Source of the DNA: Saccoglossus kowalevskii
Lineage: Eukaryota > Hemichordata > Enteropneusta > Harrimaniidae
Assembly: GCF_000003605.2 (NCBI RefSeq)
Contig: NW_003136844.1
Span: forward strand, 17,667 to 62,623
DNA length: 44,957 bases
Direction of reading: 5' to 3'
In this document: piece by piece, positions 22,961-32,381 of the stretch
How positions within the stretch are numbered: the first letter of the stretch is position 1
How the letters are laid out: each line of letters opens with the position of its first letter
The notes under the pieces: model-generated
Database searches by the model: none
Seen by the model: the letters and a program-made list of their open reading frames with translations, nothing else
Told to the model about the DNA's origin: nothing
Program-made: the position numbers and the translations under genes

Positions 22961-23437
22961 CTTAGGGACGATGTCAAAAGATCGATGTCGGATAAAAAAC
23001 TTATTTCCTTTAGTTTTTTTTTTTTGGGGGGGGGGGGGGGTTTGACCTCAAAAAGTTTCCATCCGACAAAAACGATTTTATTTTTTAATGAAGTCAAACA
23101 AATCTTAGAGTATTTGTAGTTTTTTTTTTTTTTCTTCTATCCAATCATGGACAGAAATAACCGAAAAGGGAAAAAAACAGAAAAATGGTTTGGTTCGAGT
23201 GTAAATTTGTGCGTCAAATGAGGTGCATTTGTAAAATCTTTTTACACCCACCCGACAGCCAACTGCTATGCAATACTACTGTTCGATTATCAATTTGTAT
23301 TTAATGGTGAATGTAGTCTGACGCCATGACCAATATTTATCAATTAAGTTTCAGTGGGGGGTAGGGGGGTTTGGAAAAAAACTAAAGGAATTAAGTTTTT
23401 TTATCCGACATCGATCTTTTGATGTCATCCCTTATGG
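22961..23437. mobile_element. Element D: about 475 bp with 60-bp terminal inverted repeats
   Basis: The left arm, CTTAGGGACGATGTCAAAAG, ATCGATGTCGGATAAAAAAC and TTATTTCCTTTAG (22961-23013), is mirrored at 23370-23437 by CTAAAGGAATTAAG, GATCTTTTGATGTCATCCC and TTATGG. Arm identity is high over about 60 bp. Immediately inside the left arm a T run passes into a run of about 17 G (23014-23041), and a second G-rich tract lies near 23353-23369. A TTA or TA flank on both sides is possible. There is no credible ORF: the 126-codon minus-strand frame at 22717-23097 merely reads through the homopolymers. It is a non-autonomous foldback/MITE-type element. Confidence 0.75.
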
Positions 23438-23485
23438 ATTATAATTTTTTTTGAAAATATGAAAAAAAATTGAGTCCTGAACTAG

Positions 23486-23610
23486 ATATAATAATAATAA
23501 TACAGTTTTATTACACCGTAATGAAATTACAAATTCATCTTTTGGCTGAAAGTAATAAAAGGAAAGGTAAGTAAAAAAAAACCAAAAAAAAAAACCGAAC
23601 ATTAAAATAA
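23486..23610 (-). mobile_element. LINE 3' end with (ATT)n tail
   Basis: Plus-strand ATAATAATAATACAGTTTTA at about 23489-23508 is, on the minus strand, a TAATAAA-like word followed by (TTA)n. It resembles the minus-strand end at 31797-31810 (GAGTAATAAAGTTATTATTA). Short trinucleotide tails of this sort close many invertebrate non-LTR elements. No RT sequence is recognisable upstream. The call rests only on the tail and its similarity to the better LINE end at 31.8 kb. Confidence 0.4.
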
Positions 23611-23639
23611 CATAAGAATCAGCAGTAAAAATTAATAGT

Positions 23640-24330
23640 ATGATTATGCATCAGCATAGTTTGCGTTAATGCTCAGCAACGACGCCACAGTTTTAATCCC
23701 TAACACATGACTTACGCAACACACGCCAGTCGTAATCCCCCTGCACATGACATCAACGTGTGCCCCTATTCATAGTCACGCGACCTTCCATGCTATTTCC
23801 ATTCACACGCATATTGTAAGCTCATACTCTCGTGACGGTCATTTGCCTAATCCTACTTGCCATACAATTGTCGAGCTTTCCCGTATCCCGCTTCGCCTTA
23901 GCATAGTCATTCTACGTTCAGCAAGCGACCTGAACCCGTCTCCAAGCTATCCCACCCACCCACTACCTCATAATTTAAGCATTCAACTCCTGCATCAACC
24001 TGTATTATTTCTACATTGTTTCAATAAAGTTAAGGGGGGGGGGTTTCATTGCAGTGCATGCGGGCACCACTCGATTAACACACTGCCATTCTTCATGAAT
24101 AGAGTCAAACATGCGACTCTGTGCACGAAAATGGTTTCTGTAACGACGGTCGGGTGGTGACCCCTGCGTTGACTGGCCTCGATCAAGTACCATGCTAATC
24201 TCTCCGTGATGTGAATCAAATCTGGGACTCACATCACAGAACAGGTTTCGGCGACGACGCTTGACCGTGGCTCACACCCCTTCTGCTCTCAGCAAAGACT
24301 TGGTCTCTAGCGTCGTTTCTTAGCATTAAT
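23640..24330. other. C+G-richer segment of unknown origin
   Basis: Composition changes sharply from the A+T-rich surroundings: long C-rich stretches (CCCACCCACCCACTACC), many CpG words (CGACGGTCGGG, GGCGACGACGC) and fewer homopolymers. TTTCAATAAAG at about 24019-24029 resembles a polyadenylation signal on the plus strand and is followed by a run of about 10 G. Open frames exist on both strands (23747-24160 plus, 137 codons; 24011-24232 minus, 73 codons) but neither shows a domain I recognise. It could be the end of a retroelement, a non-coding exon or a regulatory segment. I do not assign function. Confidence 0.4.
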
Positions 24331-25390
24331 GCAGTTTATGTTTTTCAAAACACACTTTCAGATACCATGTCACATGTCTAATTAGTTTATGATGGTTAGT
24401 ATTAGTATTATAACATATAAGATGTTATTCATCTGCTTGTAGAGATTGTAAGCTGCACGTCAATCACATTACCCACAACCTGGATGTCCATCGTTGCATC
24501 CTGTGACTCCATTAAAGGATAGATACATTGTAACATCTCCTTGGTTCGTTGATCCTCCATTTGAATGCATGATACCCTGACCTTCTGGCATTGAACTTTG
24601 ATAATTTAAGATGCAATTAAAAAGAAGTCACTTATTTGTGGGTGTTTCGATGACACTTCAAACGAGATGTTGTTCTGGCGGAAATGCTAAGGAGTCGTTA
24701 AGTTCACCAGTCCATAACAAGTAGCTGGTGCTTCACATGAGAGTTTTTACAACCATGAAACGAAAATAGCCCTTTCCTTTTGTTCGGTTGTTATTAGCGG
24801 TATGTATGATGCGGTTGATTGGACAGAATTACAGACAGAACAGGCGAGTGTTAACATGCATAACCGTCAAGATTCCCCTACACAATATTTTAATTTTCTT
24901 TTTATAAATTGTGAAACACTTTTAACCAATTAAATCTATGCATCTCCCAAGTGGAATTGTCAGAGTGAAGGGAGTTGTATGCAAGCACTTGTATTTGATT
25001 TTGTATCATCTTCTAATGAAATTGATTTTCATCCAAAATCAAGATGATGAATTTTATTATTTAATATAAGTTTAGTTTTTTAAGTAATTATAAAGTTATC
25101 AGTTAAATCTGATTAAAAATGAAATAAAAATAACATGTGTTGAATGTTTGCCGTCTTTATACTATTTTTGCATGTCAGTAGGGGAGGCATACATCAGTCC
25201 CTTTTGTTGTAATTTATGCTGTCATTTTCATATAACATTTATTGATCAGAGTTAATTTATTCGCTAGTGATGCTTTCTATGCTTAAAATTTGATGCAGAT
25301 TTCAAGTTAATCTTGACACAAACATAAATAATCATAAATTTCACATATAAAGAGTGCTGCATAATCTTGTAAATTAACAAAACTGTGAAA
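24331..25390. other. Unique DNA, no gene seen
   Basis: No tandem structure or element ends are recognised. Confidence 0.4.
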
Positions 25391-25671
25391 TATGCGAGAT
25401 GCTGAATTGTTCGAGTTACGGACACTGAGTTACGAAAACATTGAGTTACAAAAATGACCTTGCCCACTTTTGCGAAATTGTAACTCAATATTTGATTAAC
25501 AGAATTTTGAGTTATGGGCAACATATATTTTATTTTTTGCTAAACGTCCACATTTAGTAACTTGAACTTTAATTAACAATTAACTGAATTGTTTCTGAAA
25601 TATGGACGTGGTAATTTTTGTAACTAAATGTTTTCGTAACTTGAGGTTCGTAACTCAGCATCTCAAATTAT
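25391..25671. mobile_element. Element E: palindromic element with GAGTTACGA-type repeats
   Basis: The left arm TATGCGAGATGCTGAATTG, CGAGTTACGGACACTGAG and TTACGAAAACATTGAGTTAC mirrors the right arm GTAACTAAATGTTTTCGTAAC, TTGAGGTTCGTAACTCAG and CATCTCAAATTA. Arms are about 65 bp and each contains the word GAGTTACRA several times. Such multi-copy subterminal repeats are often transposase-binding sites. TA is at both outer ends. A minus-strand 86-codon frame (25264-25524) overlaps only the left arm and is not meaningful. Confidence 0.72.
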
Positions 25672-27984
25672 GCACGTTTTCAGAATCTGATTGTATGATT
25701 ATTTGCGACACTAATCTGAATGTTCTGGTTTAATGCTGAGCTTGTATGCTATGTAATGTTTTCATCTGACTATATTTAACTAAAAAGTTTTCTAGATACA
25801 TGTACATGTATGTCCTTGTGAATATCCGCTCTGGATTGTTTTCTGTAAACAGTCTAGTGGATCCTCAATGTGAATGGATAACCAATGCATTGTTACTGTA
25901 CAATTGAAGTGACGATCCATGCAGTTATACCCTCCCTATGTGTTCAGTCTCTTTCTTTGCATGACCTGCGGTTAAACTGATACCAACATGGTGACCTAGC
26001 ATTGCTTGCACTCAGCTTTAATGCCGTCCTAAGAAAAGAAATTCACAACACACCTTAATAGTATTTTCTTTGATGAGAAAGTATGCAAAATGTACAAAAG
26101 CTGGCCATTATGGCTGGCTTAACCTTTTCACCTCCATTTCTTGAAGGGTGAAGCAACCTCGATAAGTATCACAATGAGATTCTTAGAAGAATGAAACGTG
26201 TACGACAGTGTACCCAGCAGTACTGCCTTTGTCACATCGGATCAATTGTTAAAATCTGTTGCTGCACATTACAGCATTAAGAGTCGGCTGTCCTAAAGCC
26301 GTAAAACAACTTTATTGACTCATCTACCTGGCGATCAAACTTTTAATACTTCAACTTATTACTTTTAAAATGAACCCACCTTCCTTAACTAACCCCAAGT
26401 AATCGCAGTAATCACTGATCAAGCCTAAAGCGATATCCAGTATGCGTCTCACTAATATCTTCACTTTCTGTCATCTGCCACTGAGAAAGTAATATGTACA
26501 ATCAAGCCGTGATATTTACCTGTTAATCTCGGTGATTTATCTTTGCAGCCTATGATCTAATGCCTTTGCTGGATTCATTTTTAGATCGGTAATAGCTCGT
26601 CTTTGTGGTGATAAGATACAGTACTTTCGACTCGTGTTATAATCTGCTTTGCTCCTTTCAACGTAACTGTATCATTAATACTGTGCACTTCAAAGTAGGA
26701 ATAGAGAAGTCATGAAATAGTCTGAATTTTTTCGTTAAGTGGTGTTTTTAATTCAATTTTTAATTAAGCCTTATCTGGATTAGCTGTGAGAACACTTTTT
26801 ACTATGATGTATCTTAGTGTCACTGACTATTTAGTCTAGTGGGGTGTATGCAGTAAATAGTAAAATGTTTGAGTTCGCGATCGATGAAACTTGTTCATGA
26901 ATATACAGGGCTATAAATTATGGGTGAAATTTTGGAGCCTTTTAGATACAAAAATGTTGTTGTTAAAGTAACGAGACATTACAATCACAAAACAAGATAG
27001 ATTACTCCTAGTTCATTCTCTGATACATGGCTTTATTTTCTGTTTCCATGGCTTCTGAGTGCTGCTTGGTATGAGATACTGAAAGCCACCTGTATTATAT
27101 TGACATATCCACCAAAATTGACACAAAAGAAATTTCCCAAAACACGCATTTCTGTGAAATTGATATAACATTTTGTAGTGAAAATTGCCCCAAAGATCTT
27201 TAGACACTGTGAGTTTCATGAAATTTTAAGTATCTTCAATTCTTGAACTGATTAAATGTCTGGCGGAAAAAGTTTAGCATTTACAGCATGTTTACCATGG
27301 ATGTCTCAACAATAGCGAAAGTGTCAAATTTAGTGAGATTGATTTACGAGAGAGGTATTATTGTAGTGGTGTGCTTATACCGATACAATACAACCAAAAC
27401 AAACACCCTTGTTGGCTTTATTTTAACTGGTATTCAACTCAAAAAAACACCAAGTAAAATTTTCACCACTGCAAAATTTGTCGCATCCCAGCAAATTAAA
27501 GAACTGAAGCAATTTGTCTTGCGTAATGTAATCTGTTCACTGTACATTATATCAATGACTGTTGTAACCCAGACATAAAAGTCTCTTAGAAAATCAAGCT
27601 TCTTGTCTCAACATGTTCCACATCACAATGAAAATTAAATAGCCATCATAAGTTGCTTTGATTACATAATGATAAGATCATAATACTCAGGATGCAATAC
27701 AAGTGTCCTTTATAATTTTTACTTCTCTGATGAATTTATCATCTTTATTCGATGATCATAGAAAAATGTAGTGTTTGTCCTCTCAAAACAAGCTCAAAAT
27801 AATTCAGTAATTTAACCTATTCATTACAATCACTCAAATGTTATCTCATTTACCAGTATTCTCCTATTTGTAGTATGGACACTAAAAATGATATATAAGC
27901 TAAAAACAACTGAACTAGTAACATCTGCTTTCTGTTCTAGTATTTTAGAGCAAATATTATAAAATATTAAGTATTACACATAGT
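25672..27984. other. Unique A+T-rich DNA, no supported gene
   Basis: A 96-codon plus frame (27288-27578) and a 68-codon minus frame (27013-27219) are unrecognised. No repeat or element boundary is seen. Confidence 0.4.
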
Positions 27985-28179
27985 CATCAACTGGTAGTAC
28001 AGTGAATTCATAGTTCACCGTCAGACATAATCAAATCCTACCAAAAAAAAAAGGATGAGGCCTACCCTGGGCGAGGGTGCTACAGACTCAATGGTGAAGT
28101 CAATATTACTATGATCCTATTTTCATTCACTATTGAACACAACTTTAGGAGATACCTTGGTAAAAGGACAGTGGGTATC
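27985..28179 (+). mobile_element. tRNA-headed SINE-like copy
   Basis: TGGTAGTACAGTG at 27992-28004 resembles an A box and AATCAAATCCT at 28029-28039 a decayed B box, about 36 bp apart. An A run, CCCTGGGCGAGGG, CAGACTCAATGGTGAAG, TTTTCATTCACTA and CTTTAGGAGATACCTTGG then follow, parallel to the copy at 18990-19230. The 3' side runs straight into the 20-bp minisatellite. No ORF. Confidence 0.5.
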
Positions 28180-28403
28180 ATGGTTGACACTGGCATAGTC
28201 TGGTTGATATTGAGATGGCCTAGTTGACATCGAGATAGCCTGGTTGATACTGAGACAGTGTGGTTGATACCAGGATGGCCTGGTTGATACTGAGACAGTG
28301 TGGTTGATACCAGGATGGCCTGGTTGACACTGGGATAGAATNNNNNNNNNNNNNNNNNNNNNNNNNNNNNNNNNNNNNNNNNNNNNNNNNNATGGTTGAC
28401 AGC
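28180..28403 (+). repeat. 20-bp minisatellite interrupted by an assembly gap
   Basis: The units alternate between TGGTTGATACTGAGACAGTG and TGGTTGATACCAGGATGGCC (20 + 20). More diverged versions lie at the left edge. The repeat resumes as ATGGTTGACAGC on the right of the gap. The unit resembles the CTGGTTTACACTGAGATAA block beside the SINE-like copies at 18733 and 18850. The true array length is unknown because of the gap. Confidence 0.85.
28342..28391. other. Assembly gap (50 N)
   Basis: Exactly 50 N bases sit within the 20-bp minisatellite. The round number suggests a placeholder and not a measured length. Open frames that cross it are artefacts. Confidence 0.97.
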
Positions 28404-29159
28404 ATTAAAATGTTAGTAATAAAGTACAATATCAGTTATTGTTATTTCTGATTTCAAATATTTTGTATAAGTATTCACCAACTTGTCTTATTAATACATC
28501 TTCTCTTGAACTCATAATATCTGGTCATCACCAGATTAATGATCCACTATGCAATATATGCAGTTTTTTGGTGATGCATACTCGTACAGTAGATTTCTGT
28601 TCACAGTGTGGTCATACTCTGATATCTTTACATAAGAGTTGGTAATTGAAACTCTCATGTACATGTAGGATAAGTCCTTCAATTATTATAAAAATGGTTT
28701 CACCAATAAACCAAACTGAATTAGAACAGAGCTCTCTTCCAAAGTCTCTTCTAAAGCTCAATGTAGTAGACATAGCTGACATACATTGCTCAAGCCTGAT
28801 ATTTTGAACACAAGATTGAGCTCACTTGGTTTACCAAGTTGGAATGCTCATGTTGCCAAATGTGCATGTTTTATTTCTATGAATCTATTACAGATACCAT
28901 TTAAGTTGTGTATTTATGTTTAATACAGTTTTAACCTTCCAACCTCTAACTACTGTCCCCTTATGGGGTCTTTGGGGTTTTTCATATGGTGGCTTCTGCG
29001 CATGCGCCAACCAAGCGCCGGTTTATGAAATAAATTATCGTCAGCAGTCCTTGACTGCTCAACCTTATTCTCTGTCTATCGCTTCTTTGACTTAGCCTAG
29101 TTTTGACAGTTCATTTAACTTTTTTTTAATTATATAAATATATATAAGATGTTGCAACA
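28404..29159. other. Unique DNA, no gene seen
   Basis: Near 28960-29060 there is a less A+T-rich patch (TTCTGCGCATGCGCCAACC, AAGCGCCGG). It contains a palindromic TGCGCATGCGC core resembling an NRF1-type site (consensus GCGCATGCGC). A promoter is possible but no downstream exon can be supported. Confidence 0.35.
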
Positions 29160-29835
29160 ATTTTAATGAAATGTTGAATGAACCTGTAGATGCTCTGGGA
29201 CACTGTGAAGACCTGATTAGTTGTGCGTTAAAATTTGTACATATTAATTACCTAATTTGCATAATGATTAATAAATTTTGACTTTTCTGCTGATATCTAA
29301 AGCACCAGTCATCAAGAATTGTAACATAAGTGCTCTTGGGTGCTCCATAGGCCTGTTTAGTTTCTTTGTTGAAATCTGTGAATATTAATTTTCTAATTTG
29401 CATGAAAATAATAAATTTTGACTTTTCTGCTGATATCTAAAGCGCCAATCATGAAAAACATTGTAACATAAGTGCTCTTGGATGCTCCACAGGCCTGTTT
29501 AGTTTCTTTGTTGAAATCTGTGCATATTACTTACCTAATTTGAATAAATTAGCGCACAGGTATCTCAATACAGATCTTATGAAAATTTAATTCATAGGCA
29601 CTCTGGTTATTCCATAGAAGTATGTAGTTTAGGGTTGAAAACATACATATTAATTACCTAATTAAGTAATAAATGAGCCAATTTTTAGTTGTTCCACAGA
29701 TCTCAAGTACCACTGTCCTGTTTTCAATGAAACTTGGTACATGTATGCTCTGGGGTAATCAATAGAATTGATTAGTTTAGGATTAAATAAAATACATATT
29801 GATTACCTAATTTGCATAAATCAGACAATATCAGG
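29160..29835 (+). repeat. Diverged tandem repeat, units about 150-165 bp (about 4-5)
   Basis: The recurring order is GCTCTGGG-type word, CATAGGCCTGTTTAG, GAAATCTGTGMATATTA, TTACCTAATTTGCATAA, then TCTGCTGATATCTAAAGC. Units 2 and 3 (about 29275-29540) are the closest pair. Outer ones have decayed. The block resembles a common class of interspersed invertebrate repeat with TAATTTGCAT and AAACTTGGTACAT words. I can only call it a dispersed tandem family. No coding. Confidence 0.75.
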
Positions 29836-30029
29836 CCCAATTATTTCTCACCCCACCCACTTCCAGACCCTGTTTTTATTAATATACCCACTTGTAGACC
29901 AACATGTTTGTCTGATTTCACTACTGCAAAACTTGTGTGCATTGCCAAGATGTCTTGTATATAGAACAGGTCAGAGTAAAAAATACGTACAGCACTGAAA
30001 TATCTGAAATATCACTATTGGCTTTCAAA

Positions 30030-30207
30030 TACTGTAAAATACTTTATTTTAGCTGGAATTAATTTTCGCTGAAAACATTTTTTAAGTGATTTTTGACAAG
30101 TTGAATGTAAAACATAGGAAAAAATGTATATTCGCTGGATTCTATTTTCACTGAACCAGAGAAAATAGTGAAAATTAATTCCAAAGAAAATAAAGTATAC
30201 TACAGTA
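30030..30207 (+). mobile_element. Family B palindromic element
   Basis: The left end TACTGTAAAATACTTTATTT, TAGCTGGAATTAATTTTCGC pairs with the right end GAAAATTAATTCCAAAGAAAATAAAG and TATACTACAGTA. Inverted repeats extend over about 45 bp, with TA at both ends. The interior TGAATGTAAAACATAGG and ATATTCGCTGGATTC is shared with 34572-34732 and, reversed, with 10809-11007. Length is about 178 bp and no ORF is present. Confidence 0.8.
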
Positions 30208-30944
30208 ACAGTTTTCAGGTGTTTTTCCCAAAATAATTAGAGATTTCTCAAACCTTTTACATTTGAAAAAATCCAACCTACATCTATACCATAAATGTGT
30301 CAACATTAATACACAGGAGTTCTTTCTAAGCTGCCTAGAGTCTTTTCTAGTTACTGCATATCAAAATGGATCATCAAATATTAATATTAATAACACATAA
30401 TAAATTGTCTAGTAGCTGAAATCCTCTTGAGTTTACTATTCTATCATTAGTTACTTAATTTCCTGTTTTACTTAGAATTCTAATTACTATCTGTATTACC
30501 ATGACAGTCGCAGTGATTTTATCAGTATCATTACCCAGAAATCCTTGCGGGATGAAGCAAGAGATTTAATTGGTTGATGTTGATTACATACTTTGAATTG
30601 ATGTGAACATCAGTGTATACAGTGAAATTACATTCACATGGAGAAGGTCTGAATGCAAACTGGTAGTTTTGACTTCTTGTAATTTTTAGTTCAATGCAAT
30701 GTAGGTCTGCTTGGCTATAGGAATGGTATTGAGTCTGAAGTCTGTCTGGATATCTGGATGGATGTGGGCAACTTCTTCTCAATAACAGATAAAATGTTTT
30801 ACTCGATTATTGTTGTGTACTGGCCTTGATAAGTGTAGATGGGAATTGATTCATGAAAAGTCAATCTGCCAAAAATTATGCAAATTAGCTATTAAAAACT
30901 ATTAAAATGCTTAAAATAATTTCTATGTGATATTGATAGTGTAC
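30208..30944. other. Unique DNA, no gene seen
   Basis: An 83-codon minus frame at 30531-30782 has no recognisable domain. Nothing else is noted. Confidence 0.4.
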
Positions 30945-31470
30945 ATGTATTGGGTTGATCTCTATCAGTTTTATTCATTTCATGATGATATATTCAATGT
31001 TATTTTTCATTTTCTCCTTGAAATTTACCATCTTAACTGCATCTCTGTGAGATTTGTTCATTTCATGATGATAACTTCAATCTCTATTTTGGCAGATATT
31101 TATTTTTGGTAAAAAATATTATTTTCAACCTTCTTACAAACTACTAGCTCAATTGCTTTCAATTTGGTACTTAGTATGTACTGTAAAATCTGTATTAAAA
31201 GTGGCGGCTTCTATTAAAATCATACAATGCAACAGAGGGGATGCGGCTTCCATTTTTGGGTCTCAATTGTTCAAAAAAAATGGGTGTGTGATGCGGCTTC
31301 TCATACAGATTTTACAATAGGTGCCTTTGGTAGACCTCTGTCTGATTTATTAATTTATTTATCTTCAATTCTCTATTTTAGTAAAAAATGCTATTTTTGA
31401 TATCTTCTTTAAAACTATCAGCTCATTTATTTTGTTACTTGGTTGGATATCTTCAACATTAAAATCAAAA
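30945..31470 (+). repeat. Diverged repeat family shared with 42001-42720, split by family C
   Basis: Units contain TTTGTTCATTTCATGATGATA, CTTCAATCTCTATTTTGGC, TTTTTGGTAAAAAATATTAT, CAACCTTCTTACAAACTAC and TCAATTGCTTTCAATTTGGTAC. This is the same order as in the 42-kb array (TTTGTTCATTTTGTAATGATA, TCTCTAATTTTGGTG, TTTTTGGTAAAAAGTGATAT, TCCAATTGCTTTGATATTAC). About three decayed units are present. The family C element at 31181-31317 lies between units and splits the array. No coding. Confidence 0.7.
31181..31317 (+). mobile_element. Family C element nested in the 158-bp-type repeat
   Basis: The left end CTGTAAAATCTGTATTAAAA pairs with the right end TCTCATACAGATTTTACAA, and TA flanks each side (31179-31180 and 31318-31319). 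Rejoining the flanks around one TA gives TTAGTATG-TA-GGTGCCTTTGGTAGACCTC. This matches the uninterrupted 42-kb unit ACATATATAGGTACTACATGTGGACCTC. The empty site is therefore inferred from a paralogous unit. Compared with 17322-17496 it lacks roughly 35 bp internally. No ORF. Confidence 0.8.
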
Positions 31471-31796
31471 TGTATTATTTTTATATTCCATATAAAATTT
31501 TTATTCTATTCAATACATTTAAAATAGTCTAATACTGTATATGTAGTACTTTGATTGTAACTCAAAAATTGATTTTAAAATTGATCCTAAACTTTATGAT
31601 GTAATCAATTTGTTTTTTACTTTTATTGAGAAGGTTTGACATAATTAGAGATACAAGACAGGTGATATTGACATGTGGGTTAGACGAACGTCATATATAT
31701 TGATTGTTTTAAACACTCTTTCTAATATTGCTATAATCACTTGCAGAAGTATGAATATAACATCCGTTTGCTTAAAGCAAGTTACACTAAGTGAAA
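31471..31796. other. Unique A+T-rich DNA
   Basis: Nothing recognised. Confidence 0.4.
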
Positions 31797-31922
31797 ATAT
31801 AATAATAACTTTATTACTCAACAATTATCATCTGTGGGTAATGTATGGTAAGAAAAATACAACAATAAAGAGAAAATTTCAATAACAATACTATAAAGAA
31901 AAAATTAAAAAAAAAGAAAACG
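31797..31922 (-). mobile_element. Probable 3' untranslated tail of the LINE at 31923-32381
   Basis: On the minus strand the sequence after the stop codon is A/T-rich and ends TAATAAAGTTATTATTATAT near 31797. This is a short trinucleotide-type tail in the position expected for a LINE 3' end. The boundary is approximate and no target-site duplication was identified. Confidence 0.5.
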
Positions 31923-32381
31923 TTATTTTTTGAATATTGTTTGTATTAGGTATTTAATTAGTGGAAAACTGTTGTTGCACATGTTTATAAAATTGTTTAT
32001 TCTATTCTGTTTATTTATTATGTTACATTCTATGAACAGCAATTTTCGTTCTTTCTTATAGCGCTCACAGTCTAAAATAACATGGATTTCATTTTCCACT
32101 TTTTTATCATTACATTTTGTACATATTCTATCTTTTTCTTCCACTTTTGGCTTCCTTCTTCGTCCTAATTCAATTTCTAGATTATGGTCACTGATTCTGA
32201 ATTTTGTTAATATTCTTCTTATGCTAAAGTCCTTTATTTCCTCTAGGTATTTTTCAATTTTAAATATTGTATGTTCGAAAGATGATCTTAGTTTGTAGTA
32301 GTTATACTTTAATGCATAATTTTTTCCACTAAAACTTTGGTACAACATTTTGTGCATTTTTTTCAGTAGTTTTATAATCAT
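31923..32381 (-). pseudogene. Non-LTR retrotransposon ORF, C-terminal fragment (152 codons)
   Basis: This is the strongest protein signal in the window. Residues 57-74 read ILTKFRISDHNLEIELGR. They are followed by a zinc-knuckle-like cluster: Cys87, Cys90, His100, Cys105 (C-x2-C-x9-H-x4-C) in the context RICTKC...EIHVILDC. In animal LINE polyproteins this block (LTK-R-S-H-L-IE-GR, then CxxC...H...C, then a Y-x3-R/K stretch) lies after the RT domain near the C-terminus. Catalytic RT and endonuclease motifs are absent, and the frame has a stop just upstream of the first Met, so the copy is 5'-truncated. The first Met is only the start of the surviving open frame, not a real initiation site. Lys/Asn/Ile-rich composition follows the A+T bias. 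It sits directly 5' of its presumed tail. It is almost certainly not translated as a host protein. Confidence 0.8.

Noticed and set aside
22717-23097. 126-codon minus-strand ORF with a poly-Pro/poly-Lys run
   Set aside because: The Pro and Lys runs are just the G- and T-homopolymers of element D read on the other strand.
23747-24160. 137-codon ORF in the C+G-richer segment
   Set aside because: No recognisable domain. The His/Pro/Ser-rich composition follows the C-rich strand, and an overlapping frame is open on the other strand.
28220-28429. 69-codon minus-strand ORF
   Set aside because: It crosses the 50-N gap and the 20-bp minisatellite, so the frame is an artefact.
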